Shown here: positions 9,768 through 17,750 of the stretch, one piece after another
Layout: each line of letters opens with the position of its first letter
How positions within the stretch are numbered: position 1 is the first letter of the stretch
Assembly: GCA_012522955.1 (NCBI GenBank)
Contig: JAAYJK010000068.1
Location: 1 to 49,995, forward strand
Direction of reading: 5' to 3'
DNA from: Syntrophomonadaceae bacterium
GTDB lineage: Bacteria; Bacillota; Syntrophomonadia; Syntrophomonadales; Syntrophomonadaceae
DNA length: 49,995 bases
Position numbers and translations under genes: made by a program
The notes under the pieces: model-generated
Seen by the model: the letters and a program-made list of their open reading frames with translations, nothing else
Databases searched by the model: none
Told to the model about the DNA's origin: nothing

Positions 9768-10062
9768 AAGAAGATTTGGAAGCGATGACGAAGCCAATCC
9801 CCTGGAAGGGGCCATAAATATAGTGGATGCAATGTTGGTGTTTGCCTGTGGATTGATGCTGGCTCTGGTAATTCGCTGGGATGTGGACCTAAGTAAGGTA
9901 AACGATAATATAAACTTATCAAAGGGTCAGGAGATATCCCAGAATACTGATATAAGAGATGATTTGGTAGAGAGTAAGGATCAAGGAGATCTTTATGAAA
10001 AGCTGGGTACAGCTTATAAAGATCCGGCTACAGGCAAAGTTTTTATTCTTTCGGACGAATAA
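9745..10062 (+). CDS. DUF2149 protein, probable ExbD-like partner
   Basis: The protein has 105 residues. Its GTG start lies 23 bases before the end of the ExbB-like gene, so translation is probably coupled. There is a short basic N-terminus (NRRRFGSDDEANP), one membrane helix (about residues 26-44, NIVDAMLVFACGLMLALVI) and a polar C-terminal part ending in a YKDPATGKVFIL motif. The overall pattern fits DUF2149. The VDAMLVF stretch at the start of the helix resembles the IDVMLVLL stretch of ExbD/TolR, with Asp28 at the position of the proton-carrying Asp. That equivalence is my inference. It most likely completes a proton-driven motor with the preceding protein. Confidence 0.8.
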   Translation: MNRGLRNRRRFGSDDEANPLEGAINIVDAMLVFACGLMLALVIRWDVDLSKVNDNINLSKGQEISQNTDIRDDLVESKDQGDLYEKLGTAYKDPATGKVFILSDE

Positions 10063-10173
10063 AGTAAAAGTTATTCAGGACTTAAGCTTATTACAGTGAT
10101 ATGGAGAAAACTGAATTATTGGTGCATTATAAGTATTTGAATAATTGTTGTGTGGGAAAGGAGAGAATTACTA

Positions 10174-11652
10174 ATGCCAACCCTGAAAAATAAATGCTGG
10201 CGGAAATCCATGATATTAGTTATGGGCTTGTTGTTCCTGGCCAATTCCCTCAATATCCTCATGCCTGGGATGGCTGGGGCCGAGCCCTCGGAATCTTTAG
10301 AGATATTAGGAGATGGGATAAGCCAGCCCGCCTTATTTACACTGGAACAACTACAGGAGAAGGAACAGACTCAACAGGTCTACAGTGCCATTAACACCTG
10401 GCCTACCAAAAAATGGTATGTAGGAGAAGGGTTGAATCTTCGTTCCTTGCTGGATTCAGTGGGAATGAAAGAAGAAGCCAAGCTGATTCGTTTTTACTCC
10501 AATGATGGATATTCCATGACCCTTACGGTCAAAGAACTATTCGAAGATCAACGCTATTGTTTTCCCCATTTCATGGATAATAACGTTAGTGATGGAGGGG
10601 GGAATATTGTAGGTTCTCCCGACGAGGCAGAACCGGTGGAAGCTATTATAGCTCTCAAAAGTGTGGAGGGAAGTAATAATCCCAAATATATGAACGACCT
10701 CAATTCACTCTTGCTGATGATGGGTCAAAGAGCGGTTAGCGAACAAACCGGCAATCTGTTTGTAAAGTATTTATATAAGATTGAAGTACTTACAGAAGAA
10801 CCGGAGCAGTGGGATAAGCCCGATGCCAATCCCGAGCCTGGAGCAGTAGAGGCTGGAACTATGGTGGCACTAAGTAATGCTCATATGGATGATGATAAAA
10901 TCTATTATACCACTGACGGAAGTATTCCCACTATCAACAGTTCCATGTATAATTGGATTGCCCGGCGTTGGTGGTCAACTCGGGCCGATGTTCTAGGAGT
11001 ATACAATCATCCCATTGGTCCCCTTTATGAAGATACGGTAATCACAGCCATTACCATAGGACCGGGTAAGACAGACAGTGAGGTGGTAAGCTTCCATTAC
11101 ACGGTTTTACCTGCAGGTTACGAGGGAGATATTGTTTTAAATGACATAAACCAGCATTGGGCTGAAAACAAGATTCGGGAACTGGTCAAGGCTGGCGCTA
11201 TCGGAGGTTATCCGGACAATAGTTTTAAACCCAATAACACCATTACCCGGGCCGAATTTGCTACCATCCTGGTGAAGACTCTGGGCTTGGAAATAGGGAA
11301 GGGACAGGTTTTTAGTGATACTTCCGGACACTGGGCCCGGGACTACATAGCAGCAGCCAATCACCATAAAATAGTAGCAGGATATAGTGATAGGGAATTT
11401 GGCCCAGACCATTTCATTACCAGGGAGCAAATGGCGGTGATGATTACCAGAGCAGCCCAATTGGAAACGGTTAGTGCAACCACTAGCTTTGCCGACAATG
11501 ACAGTATATCAAGTTGGGCAGTTGAAGCCATATCCCTGTGTAGCGGTCAGGGAATTATGAAAGGATATCCAGACAACACCATTAATCCCCAGGGTTATGC
11601 TACCAGAGCGGAAGCGGCAACAGTAATAGTCAATGCCAACTTGGGGAGGTAA
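10174..11652 (+). CDS. SLH-domain surface protein with oxidoreductase-like/chitobiase-like cassette
   Basis: The protein has 492 residues. The ATG at 10174 follows AAAGGAGAG; the GTG at 10150 in frame has no such site. A signal peptide ends near MAGAEP. Next comes a single cassette: an oxidoreductase-like domain (INTWPTKKW, DGYSMTLT, MGQRAVSEQTGNLF) and a chitobiase C-terminal-like domain (IYYTTDGSIPT, RRWW, GPGKTDSEV). Three SLH domains fill the C-terminus (about 11130-11640). It should be secreted and bound non-covalently to the wall. It is close in sequence to the second cassette of the large phosphoesterase, which points to recent duplication. It lies 112 bases after the DUF2149 gene and 7 bases before the lipoprotein gene. 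Confidence 0.8.
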   Translation: MPTLKNKCWRKSMILVMGLLFLANSLNILMPGMAGAEPSESLEILGDGISQPALFTLEQLQEKEQTQQVYSAINTWPTKKWYVGEGLNLRSLLDSVGMKEEAKLIRFYSNDGYSMTLTVKELFEDQRYCFPHFMDNNVSDGGGNIVGSPDEAEPVEAIIALKSVEGSNNPKYMNDLNSLLLMMGQRAVSEQTGNLFVKYLYKIEVLTEEPEQWDKPDANPEPGAVEAGTMVALSNAHMDDDKIYYTTDGSIPTINSSMYNWIARRWWSTRADVLGVYNHPIGPLYEDTVITAITIGPGKTDSEVVSFHYTVLPAGYEGDIVLNDINQHWAENKIRELVKAGAIGGYPDNSFKPNNTITRAEFATILVKTLGLEIGKGQVFSDTSGHWARDYIAAANHHKIVAGYSDREFGPDHFITREQMAVMITRAAQLETVSATTSFADNDSISSWAVEAISLCSGQGIMKGYPDNTINPQGYATRAEAATVIVNANLGR

Positions 11653-11659
11653 GAAGACT

Positions 11660-12556
11660 ATGGATTCCATCAAGGACAGGCTTAGAAAGATAGAAATATT
11701 GGTGACGCTGCTTTTGCTGGGGGGCCTTATGGTTTTTTGCGGTTGCAGCCAGGAGAAGCATTTAAAGGGGGTACAACCGGAGTTTACCCCGGGCCATTTG
11801 ACTATTATGGGAAATGGAGTAGAAGTGGAAAAGATATTCTCCCTGGAGGAGCTAAAGAATAAAAAGGAAGCTCAGAGGAGTGAAGCTTATTCCATGCTCA
11901 ATGACTGGCCCAGCCCCAGGATTATTGTTGGCAAAGGTATCACAGTATCTGCTTTGTTGGAGGAGGCTGGAATTAAGCCTGAAGCTAAAGCTATTAAGGT
12001 ATGGGCTGCTGATGGATATAATACTACCCTTACCCGGGAACAACTATTTGAAAAACGTTATTATTATCCAGCTTTGCTTGAGGGTAGTGAGGAAGGGGCT
12101 AAGGAAGTTACCGCCATATTAGCCTGGGAATATGGAGAAGGCATCGATGATTTGAGCCAGACTCGTCCTGGCCCACTATGCCTGCTCTTGGGGCAGAAGG
12201 GATTGAAGAACACCATTGCTCCCGCCTGTGTGAAAGATGTGGTAACCCTGGAGGTAGTAAAAGAAGCACCGGGTTGTTGGGATGAAGTTCATGCTGATCC
12301 TTCGGCAGGCCAAGTAGAAGCGGGTACTGAGGTTTTTTTGCTTCATTCCCAACCGGATAAGGTAAAGATATACTATACTATAGACGGGAGTGTTCCAGAT
12401 GAGCGGAGTATATTATATAATCCTAGTACCAGCTATTTTCAACCAGAGCTGACCAAAGCTATAATTATTAATGAATCCCTGATCATCAAAACCATCGCGA
12501 TTGGTTTGGGCAAAGAGAATAGCCAGGTATCAAGCTTTGCTTACCAGGTGGAATAA
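11660..12556 (+). CDS. Lipoprotein with oxidoreductase-like/chitobiase-like cassette
   Basis: The protein has 298 residues. The ATG at 11660 follows GGGGAGG, which overlaps the end of the preceding gene. The N-terminus has a hydrophobic segment ending in MVFCGCSQ, which reads as a lipobox although the -3 position is not ideal. The mature part is one whole cassette: an oxidoreductase-like domain (ILAWEYGEG, LLLGQKG) followed by a shortened chitobiase-like domain (IYYTIDGSVPD). It is the most divergent copy and lacks the RWW motif of the others. As a lipid-anchored version of the wall-bound paralogs next door, it could pass a ligand or make contact between wall and membrane. That role is inferred only from the context. 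Confidence 0.75.
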   Translation: MDSIKDRLRKIEILVTLLLLGGLMVFCGCSQEKHLKGVQPEFTPGHLTIMGNGVEVEKIFSLEELKNKKEAQRSEAYSMLNDWPSPRIIVGKGITVSALLEEAGIKPEAKAIKVWAADGYNTTLTREQLFEKRYYYPALLEGSEEGAKEVTAILAWEYGEGIDDLSQTRPGPLCLLLGQKGLKNTIAPACVKDVVTLEVVKEAPGCWDEVHADPSAGQVEAGTEVFLLHSQPDKVKIYYTIDGSVPDERSILYNPSTSYFQPELTKAIIINESLIIKTIAIGLGKENSQVSSFAYQVE

Positions 12557-12600
12557 TCCGTCTGCTATGCCGAAAAATATTTTGAAAGAGTGAAATAATC

Positions 12601-13830
12601 TTGGACCCAATAAAGACTATACGAGTTGCAGAAAAAGTGTTAGCTGAGAAGTTCGCCCAATTGGAAGAAACAGCCTATCTCAATCAGGTTAAGGTTTTAC
12701 AAGCATTTCAGGAAAACCAGGTGAGAGATTATCATTTTCATACTTCTTCTTCCGGCTATGGATATAATGATTTAGGACGAGAGGTGCTGGAAAATATCTA
12801 CGCCCAAGTATTCTCAGCGCCCAGTGCCCTGCTTAGACCCCAGATAGTTTCAGGCACCCATGCTATTTCAGCCTGTTTGTTCGGTATCTTAAGGCCGGGA
12901 GATGAGTTGATTGCACTGAATGGACCTCCATATGATACCTTGGCCGGAATTATTAAAGATTTGCCCGGCTCCCTGACCAGCCGGAATATAAAATACCAGG
13001 AAATACCACTGGATGAGGAAGGCAAGCCCAACTTACAGGCTATCCAGCACTGCCTGTCAGCTCAAAGCAGGATGGTTATGCTGCAAAGATCTCGGGGTTA
13101 CAGCCTGCAGCCGGCATTGACGGTTCAGGATATTGAAGAATTAGTGAATCTGGTTAAGAGCATTAATCCAGATATTATTGTTTTTGTTGACAACTGCTAT
13201 GGTGAATTTGTGCAGGATTTGGAACCCTTGGACAAGGGGGCTGATCTTATAGCCGGGTCTTTGATCAAGAACCCGGGGGGAGGAATGGCTCCAACTGGAG
13301 GCTATATATGCGGCCGCAGTGACTTGGTAGAGCAGGTATCCTGGCAGATTACTGCTCCAGGTTTGGGTAAAGAACTAGGGGCTGGTCTGGTAGATAAACG
13401 CTGGTTTTACCAGGGACTGTTTATTGCTCCCCACACTGTATTACAGGCTTTGAAGGGAGCCATCCTTTTGGCTTATCTACTTGAACAGCAAGGATATAAG
13501 GTATCTCCCCGTTGGGATGAAACCCGCGGTGACATTGTACAAGCCGTTATTTTTGACGATTCCCTGCAGGTCCTTGAATTTTGCCAGGTGGTACAGAATT
13601 CATCCCCAGTGGATTGTGATGTCCGCCTGGAATATGGCCAATTGCCAGGGTATAAAGACGGTATTGTTATGGCTGCCGGTACTTTTGTGCAGGGATCATC
13701 CATCGAACTTTCCTGTGATGCTCCCAGGCGCAGTCCCTACTGTGCCTACTTGCAGGGAGGGCTGAGCTATGAACATATAAGATATGCGGCGGTACAGATT
13801 TTAAATATGATCAACGAACAGAGATTCTAG
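12601..13830 (+). CDS. ynbB: Methionine gamma-lyase-family PLP protein (YnbB-like)
   Basis: The protein has 409 residues and a TTG start with a weak GAAAGAG site. The sequence fits the PF06838 group, often annotated as aluminium resistance protein or methionine gamma-lyase family: YGYNDLGRE, the SGTHAIS helix, the long VDNCYGEF strand and SLIKNPGGG, which holds the probable PLP lysine. The fold is that of Cys/Met-metabolism enzymes; the physiological reaction is poorly established. In Bacillus subtilis, from memory, ynbB sits just before glnR and glnA. Here glnA is two genes downstream with DUF456 in place of glnR, so the neighbourhood is partly conserved. Confidence 0.85.
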   Translation: MDPIKTIRVAEKVLAEKFAQLEETAYLNQVKVLQAFQENQVRDYHFHTSSSGYGYNDLGREVLENIYAQVFSAPSALLRPQIVSGTHAISACLFGILRPGDELIALNGPPYDTLAGIIKDLPGSLTSRNIKYQEIPLDEEGKPNLQAIQHCLSAQSRMVMLQRSRGYSLQPALTVQDIEELVNLVKSINPDIIVFVDNCYGEFVQDLEPLDKGADLIAGSLIKNPGGGMAPTGGYICGRSDLVEQVSWQITAPGLGKELGAGLVDKRWFYQGLFIAPHTVLQALKGAILLAYLLEQQGYKVSPRWDETRGDIVQAVIFDDSLQVLEFCQVVQNSSPVDCDVRLEYGQLPGYKDGIVMAAGTFVQGSSIELSCDAPRRSPYCAYLQGGLSYEHIRYAAVQILNMINEQRF

Positions 13831-13847
13831 ACAAGGAGGCGGGGAAC

Positions 13848-14333
13848 ATGGCATCGAATGTTATTATGCTGATAGTGGTATTTTCATTGATTTTGGTGGG
13901 TATAGTCGGCACCATGGTTCCACTGGTACCCGGAATACCATTGATATTTATTTCCATTGCCGCTTATGGTTGGTACGAAGGGTTTCAGCAAATTACTCCC
14001 AAATATCTGGTTATTATTGGGGCCATAACTGTGCTGTCGGTTATCATAGACTACCTATCTACCTCTTTGGGTGCCAAATATACGGGATCGAGTAAAAAGG
14101 GAATTTGGGGTGCCTTTTTAGGTACCTTCTTAGGGGTTATATTTTTTCCTCCCCTGGGAATACTGCTGGGTCCTTGGTTGGGAGCCTTTATCGGAGAATA
14201 CATCGAATTACAGGATGTTGGGGCAGCCATTAAGACTGGCTTCGGAACTGTACTGGGACTATTTTCGGGCATGATTTTCAACCTTATTCTAGCCTTGATT
14301 ATGCTAATTTCTTTCCTTATCATAATCATTTAG
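13848..14333 (+). CDS. DUF456 membrane protein
   Basis: The protein has 161 residues; the ATG follows AAGGAGG by a few bases. It is nearly all hydrophobic, with several Gly-rich membrane segments. GTMVPLVPGIPLIF near the N-terminus and the LGPWLGAFIGE stretch are characteristic of DUF456. The function is unknown. It lies 17 bases after the YnbB-like gene and 71 before glnA, so all three could be cotranscribed. Confidence 0.8.
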   Translation: MASNVIMLIVVFSLILVGIVGTMVPLVPGIPLIFISIAAYGWYEGFQQITPKYLVIIGAITVLSVIIDYLSTSLGAKYTGSSKKGIWGAFLGTFLGVIFFPPLGILLGPWLGAFIGEYIELQDVGAAIKTGFGTVLGLFSGMIFNLILALIMLISFLIIII

Positions 14334-14404
14334 AAAACAATCTTAATTGCTATGATTGTATTATTATGTTAATCTGGGTTAGTTGAAAAACTGGAGGTTT
14401 GTTT

Positions 14405-15733
14405 ATGGATAGAGAAACTATATACCGAATTGTAAGAGAAAACAACGTGAAATTCATCAGGCTCCAATTTACCGATATTCTTGGAGTAATGAAAAGCGTA
14501 TCTATTACCAGTGAACAGTTGGATAAGGCCTTGGACGGTGATTTAATGTTTGATGGGTCTTCCATTGAAGGTTTTGTTCGTATTGAGGAGTCAGATATGT
14601 ATTTGAAGCCAGACCTAAATACATTTCTGGTCTTGCCCTGGAAAAGTCCAAGTTCCGATGGCAGGACGGCCAGGTTAATCTGCAATATTTATGATTCCAA
14701 TGAACAGCCTTTTATCGGTTCTCCCCGTTATGCTTTGCAAAAGGCACTGGCTGAAGCCTCTGAATTAGGCTATTCCATGATGGTGGGACCCGAACCTGAA
14801 TTCTTCATGTTCCAACTGGATGAAAGTGGACAGCCTACCTTGAAAACCAATGATAAGGCCAGCTACTTTGACCTGCCGCCGGTAGATATGGGTGAAGACG
14901 CCCGCCGGGACATGGTGGAAACCCTATCCAGTATGGGATATGAGATCGAAGCAGCGCATCATGAAGTAGCTCCGGGTCAGCATGAAATAGATTTTAAATA
15001 CCAGGATGCCATAACCACTGCTGATAGCATTGTTACTTTCCGCATAGTGGTACGAACTGTAGCCCAAAAGCATGGACTTCATGCTACCTTTATGCCCAAG
15101 CCTATTTTTGGCATTAATGGCAGTGGCATGCACCTGCACATTTCCCTGTTCAAGGATGGAGAAAACGCTTTCTATGATTCCACCCGGGAAGATGGATTGA
15201 GCGATGTCTGCCGGCATTTTATTGCCGGAGTTATTAAACACGCCAAAGCCATATGTGCCATAACCAGCCCTACGGTTAATTCATATAAACGCCTGGTACC
15301 TGGTTATGAGGCACCGGTTCATATTGCTTGGTCCTACCGGAATAGGAGTCCGTTAATTAGAATACCTGCTCGTCGCGGTATAGGTACTCGGATAGAGTTG
15401 AGAAGTCCTGATCCTACCTGTAACCCTTATTTAGGTATGGCAGTGATACTTAAGGCTGGTTTGGAAGGGATAAAAAATCAATTATTACCACCAGGGCCGG
15501 TGGAACAGAATATCTACGAAATGGAATTGGCGGAAAGAAAGCAAAGCCATATAGATTCATTGCCCGAGAACTTATACGAAGCTATCAACGAGCTGGCTAA
15601 GGATAAAACCATTCAAGAGGCTTTGGGAGATCATATATATACTCTGTTCAGTCGGGCCAAAATCAAGGAATGGGAAAACTATAGTGCCCGGGTTTATGAT
15701 TGGGAGATCAGTGAGTACTTGGAGAAGTTTTAA
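14405..15733 (+). CDS. glnA: Glutamine synthetase, type I
   Basis: The protein has 442 residues, the usual length for the short (GSI-alpha) form of Gram-positives. The ATG at 14405 is well placed after GGAGG; the in-frame TTG two codons earlier is too close to that site. It makes glutamine from glutamate, ammonia and ATP as a cytosolic dodecamer. Visible motifs are DGSSIEGFVRIEESDM, GPEPEFFMF, HHEVAPGQHEID, NGSGMHLH and the C-terminal YDWE. The adenylylation loop insert of the beta form is absent, so control is more likely by feedback inhibition. No GlnR-type site was recognised upstream. Confidence 0.96.
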   Translation: MDRETIYRIVRENNVKFIRLQFTDILGVMKSVSITSEQLDKALDGDLMFDGSSIEGFVRIEESDMYLKPDLNTFLVLPWKSPSSDGRTARLICNIYDSNEQPFIGSPRYALQKALAEASELGYSMMVGPEPEFFMFQLDESGQPTLKTNDKASYFDLPPVDMGEDARRDMVETLSSMGYEIEAAHHEVAPGQHEIDFKYQDAITTADSIVTFRIVVRTVAQKHGLHATFMPKPIFGINGSGMHLHISLFKDGENAFYDSTREDGLSDVCRHFIAGVIKHAKAICAITSPTVNSYKRLVPGYEAPVHIAWSYRNRSPLIRIPARRGIGTRIELRSPDPTCNPYLGMAVILKAGLEGIKNQLLPPGPVEQNIYEMELAERKQSHIDSLPENLYEAINELAKDKTIQEALGDHIYTLFSRAKIKEWENYSARVYDWEISEYLEKF

Positions 15734-15850
15734 TTCAAGAAAAAGTTCATAGCAATGAATTCTTAAGCCTTCAAGCACAAGCCATGGACCAGTTTACTCT
15801 AAGGGTGGAATGGCGTGGCATAGGAGGCGTGGAACTTAAATCAGGAAAAC

Positions 15851-15880
15851 AGGGGTCTGGATGCTTAAATCCAGACCCCT
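15851..15880. terminator. Bidirectional terminator between glnA and lexA
   Basis: This is a perfect 12-bp stem (AGGGGTCTGGAT and its complement) with a 6-nt loop. It lies 5 bases beyond the lexA stop, and on the minus strand it is followed by GTTTTCC. On the plus strand, glnA ends 117 bases before it and the tail is TTATAATT. It can serve both converging genes. Confidence 0.75.
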
Positions 15881-15885
15881 TATAA

Positions 15886-16503
15886 TTAGAACCTCCTTAG
15901 TAGTCCGGCGGCTTTACCGGCAATCCGAGCCTCACTAACAAAGATAGAAGTCATAGCAGGGTTTTCTGGTCTTAACTCAATACCCGTAGCTCTTTGATAG
16001 AAGCGTTTTACCGTGGCCTCATCTTCTATTATGGCTACTACGATTTCCCCGTTATTAGCCTGATGCTGCTGTCTGACTATTAAATAATCACCATCCATTA
16101 TACCGGCCTCGATCATACTGTCACCGTTTACCCGCAATATGAAATGGCTACCGCTACCAATCAATTCAGCTGGCAATGGAAGATATTCCTCAATGTTCTG
16201 TTCGGCCAGTATAGGTGCGCCGGCCGCCACATTTCCCACTAGGGGCAGAAAGATAGTCTCGCTGGTCTGCAGCTCACCCTCTCCATCAACTGGGATAATG
16301 GCCCGGGGTTTGGTAGGATCTTTCTTTAAATACCCCTTTTCTTCTAGCTGAACCAGGTGATTATGCACAGTGGAACTAGAACGAAGTCCTACCGCTTGGC
16401 CTATTTCCCGAACCGAAGGAGGATATCCCGATATACGAATTTTCTCTTTTATATAGTTTAAAATCTGTTTTTGTCGATCTGTAAGAGTGGTTTTTGGGGG
16501 CAT
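15886..16503 (-). CDS. lexA: LexA repressor
   Basis: The protein has 205 residues, the normal length. The start at 16503 has a GGAGGT site; a longer in-frame reading is possible but has no site. An N-terminal winged helix (SGYPPSVREIGQAVGLRS) is followed by the self-cleavage site Ala94-Gly95 and the catalytic pair Ser129 (NGDSM) and Lys166 (ATVKRF). It represses SOS genes until RecA filaments trigger its cleavage. An SOS box overlaps its own promoter, so it should be autoregulated. The TtcA-like gene on the same strand ends 75 bases before the start codon. Confidence 0.96.
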   Translation of the reverse strand: MPPKTTLTDRQKQILNYIKEKIRISGYPPSVREIGQAVGLRSSSTVHNHLVQLEEKGYLKKDPTKPRAIIPVDGEGELQTSETIFLPLVGNVAAGAPILAEQNIEEYLPLPAELIGSGSHFILRVNGDSMIEAGIMDGDYLIVRQQHQANNGEIVVAIIEDEATVKRFYQRATGIELRPENPAMTSIFVSEARIAGKAAGLLRRF

Positions 16504-16556
16504 ATTTTTTACCTCCACTATAATTTGGATAAAATTATACCACAATTAAGCAGATA

Positions 16557-16570
16557 AAAACACATGTTCG
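16557..16570 (-). promoter_or_regulatory. LexA (SOS) box at the lexA promoter
   Basis: Read on the minus strand the site is CGAACATGTGTTTT, matching 13 of 14 positions of the Gram-positive SOS consensus CGAACRNRYGTTYC. About 17 bases further on is TATAAT (16539-16534), preceded by TGG, an extended -10. The box covers the -35 region, a standard layout for repression. Confidence 0.8.
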
Positions 16571-16578
16571 ATAAATAA

Positions 16579-17316
16579 TCAAGGCTGGGGAGCTTTGGAC
16601 CAAAAACATTCCGGATTGACGTTTTCTATGGAACCCAGCAGTTTGCGCCGAGCTCCAGGAAACTTCTGATCGATTTCCTCCAGTAGAGACGCGACTTGAT
16701 CTCTTTTGGTATTGCCATCAGCCGGGCAGGATTTATCAATTATAGGTATGTTTATTAATTGCCCCAGAAGGGTAATATCACGCTCGCTTATATAAATCAT
16801 GGGTCTGATTACAGTTAAATCAATACGATCTAAATAGGTACTGGGTTTGAAAACATTGTAATGCCCTTCAAACAGTAGAGATATAAATAGGGTATTTACT
16901 ACATCATCGGCATGATGTCCCAGGGCCAGCTTGTTGCAGCCCAAGCTTTTTGCGGTTCTGTTTAAGGCTCCCCGGCGCAGATGGGAGCAAAGGGAACAGG
17001 GGTTTTTTTCCTTACGGTAATCGAACACTACCTGGCCAATATTGGTCCGCTCGATATGAAGTTGGGTTCCGTGGGCCTGGCAGTAATCCCGGATCGCTGC
17101 AGTGTCAATTTTCCAACCCAGGTCCAACAGGATAGGGTGCATAGTGAAGTCCAGGGGAGTGTATTTTTTCAACAACTGCAAGAGATAGAGCATTAGCAGA
17201 CTGTCTTTGCCTCCGGATATGCCAACTGCAATACGATCATTGTTTTCTATTAAATTGTAGTTCAAGCTGGCGTTTCTGAGCTGTCTGAATACCAACTTGG
17301 TCCGGCGATTTTGCAT
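16579..17316 (-). CDS. TtcA-family PP-loop tRNA-thiolation-type ATPase
   Basis: The protein has 245 residues. SGGKDS near residue 35 is the PP-loop that activates a target base by adenylylation. NPCSLCSHLRRGAL gives a CxxC pair, and GHHADD the second nucleotide-site motif. A further Cys (DKSCPADG) lies near the C-terminus. This layout matches TtcA-type enzymes, which thiolate cytidine 32 of tRNA using an iron-sulfur cluster; substrate assignment is uncertain in Firmicutes. GGGAGAT precedes the ATG. It ends just upstream of the lexA operator. Confidence 0.82.
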   Translation of the reverse strand: MQNRRTKLVFRQLRNASLNYNLIENNDRIAVGISGGKDSLLMLYLLQLLKKYTPLDFTMHPILLDLGWKIDTAAIRDYCQAHGTQLHIERTNIGQVVFDYRKEKNPCSLCSHLRRGALNRTAKSLGCNKLALGHHADDVVNTLFISLLFEGHYNVFKPSTYLDRIDLTVIRPMIYISERDITLLGQLINIPIIDKSCPADGNTKRDQVASLLEEIDQKFPGARRKLLGSIENVNPECFWSKAPQP

Positions 17317-17357
17317 ATACCTGATCTCCCATCATCTATTTGTCTAGTTCACCAACT

Positions 17358-17387
17358 ATTATATCAAGCTACAGCTTATATGCTCAA
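17358..17387 (-). promoter_or_regulatory. Likely promoter of the TtcA-like gene
   Basis: On the minus strand TTGAGC and TATAAT are separated by 18 bases, and TGA precedes the -10 (extended -10). The -10 lies about 40 bases from the start codon. Confidence 0.5.
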
Positions 17388-17446
17388 CTTTCAAACTCTA
17401 CTAGGGAGCATTACTCAGGCCTAAAACCGGGGATTTCAATTTACTC

Positions 17447-17620
17447 CCATGATTAGGGAACACAAGCGAGTATGAAAATTTGGGGCTATGCCCGACGGGC
17501 GGTCAAAGACCGCCCTACATATGCCCGCCTGAAATCTATATTTAACGGTGCGAGTCTGTAGGGGCCACCTGTGGTCGCCCGCAATGACCACTAATTTTTC
17601 TGCGGATAATTCATTTTCGT
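17447..17620 (+). repeat. Dispersed two-hairpin repeat element, copy 1
   Basis: This fills most of the 434-base gap before the carboxypeptidase gene. It holds two hairpins: GGGCGGTC-AAA-GACCGCCC (17497-17515) and GGGCCACC-TGT-GGTCGCCC (17563-17580, one mismatch). An inverted copy lies at 41350-41522, and similarity continues outside the hairpins. No coding potential or transposase is visible, so it is a MITE- or REP-like sequence. Confidence 0.8.
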
Positions 17621-17750
17621 TTGCAAGAGCCCTTAATATCTATTGCCGATTTAATGGCATTATTGTAAAATTATTTAGGTTAGGCTTGCAGTTCAAGATT
17701 TCACAACAAATAAAAAGGAACACATTTTTTTGCTAATAGGGGTTGAATAG

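Noticed and set aside
17548-17736. 62-codon frame before the carboxypeptidase gene
   Set aside because: It is made of the dispersed repeat and AT-rich sequence, with no ribosome site.
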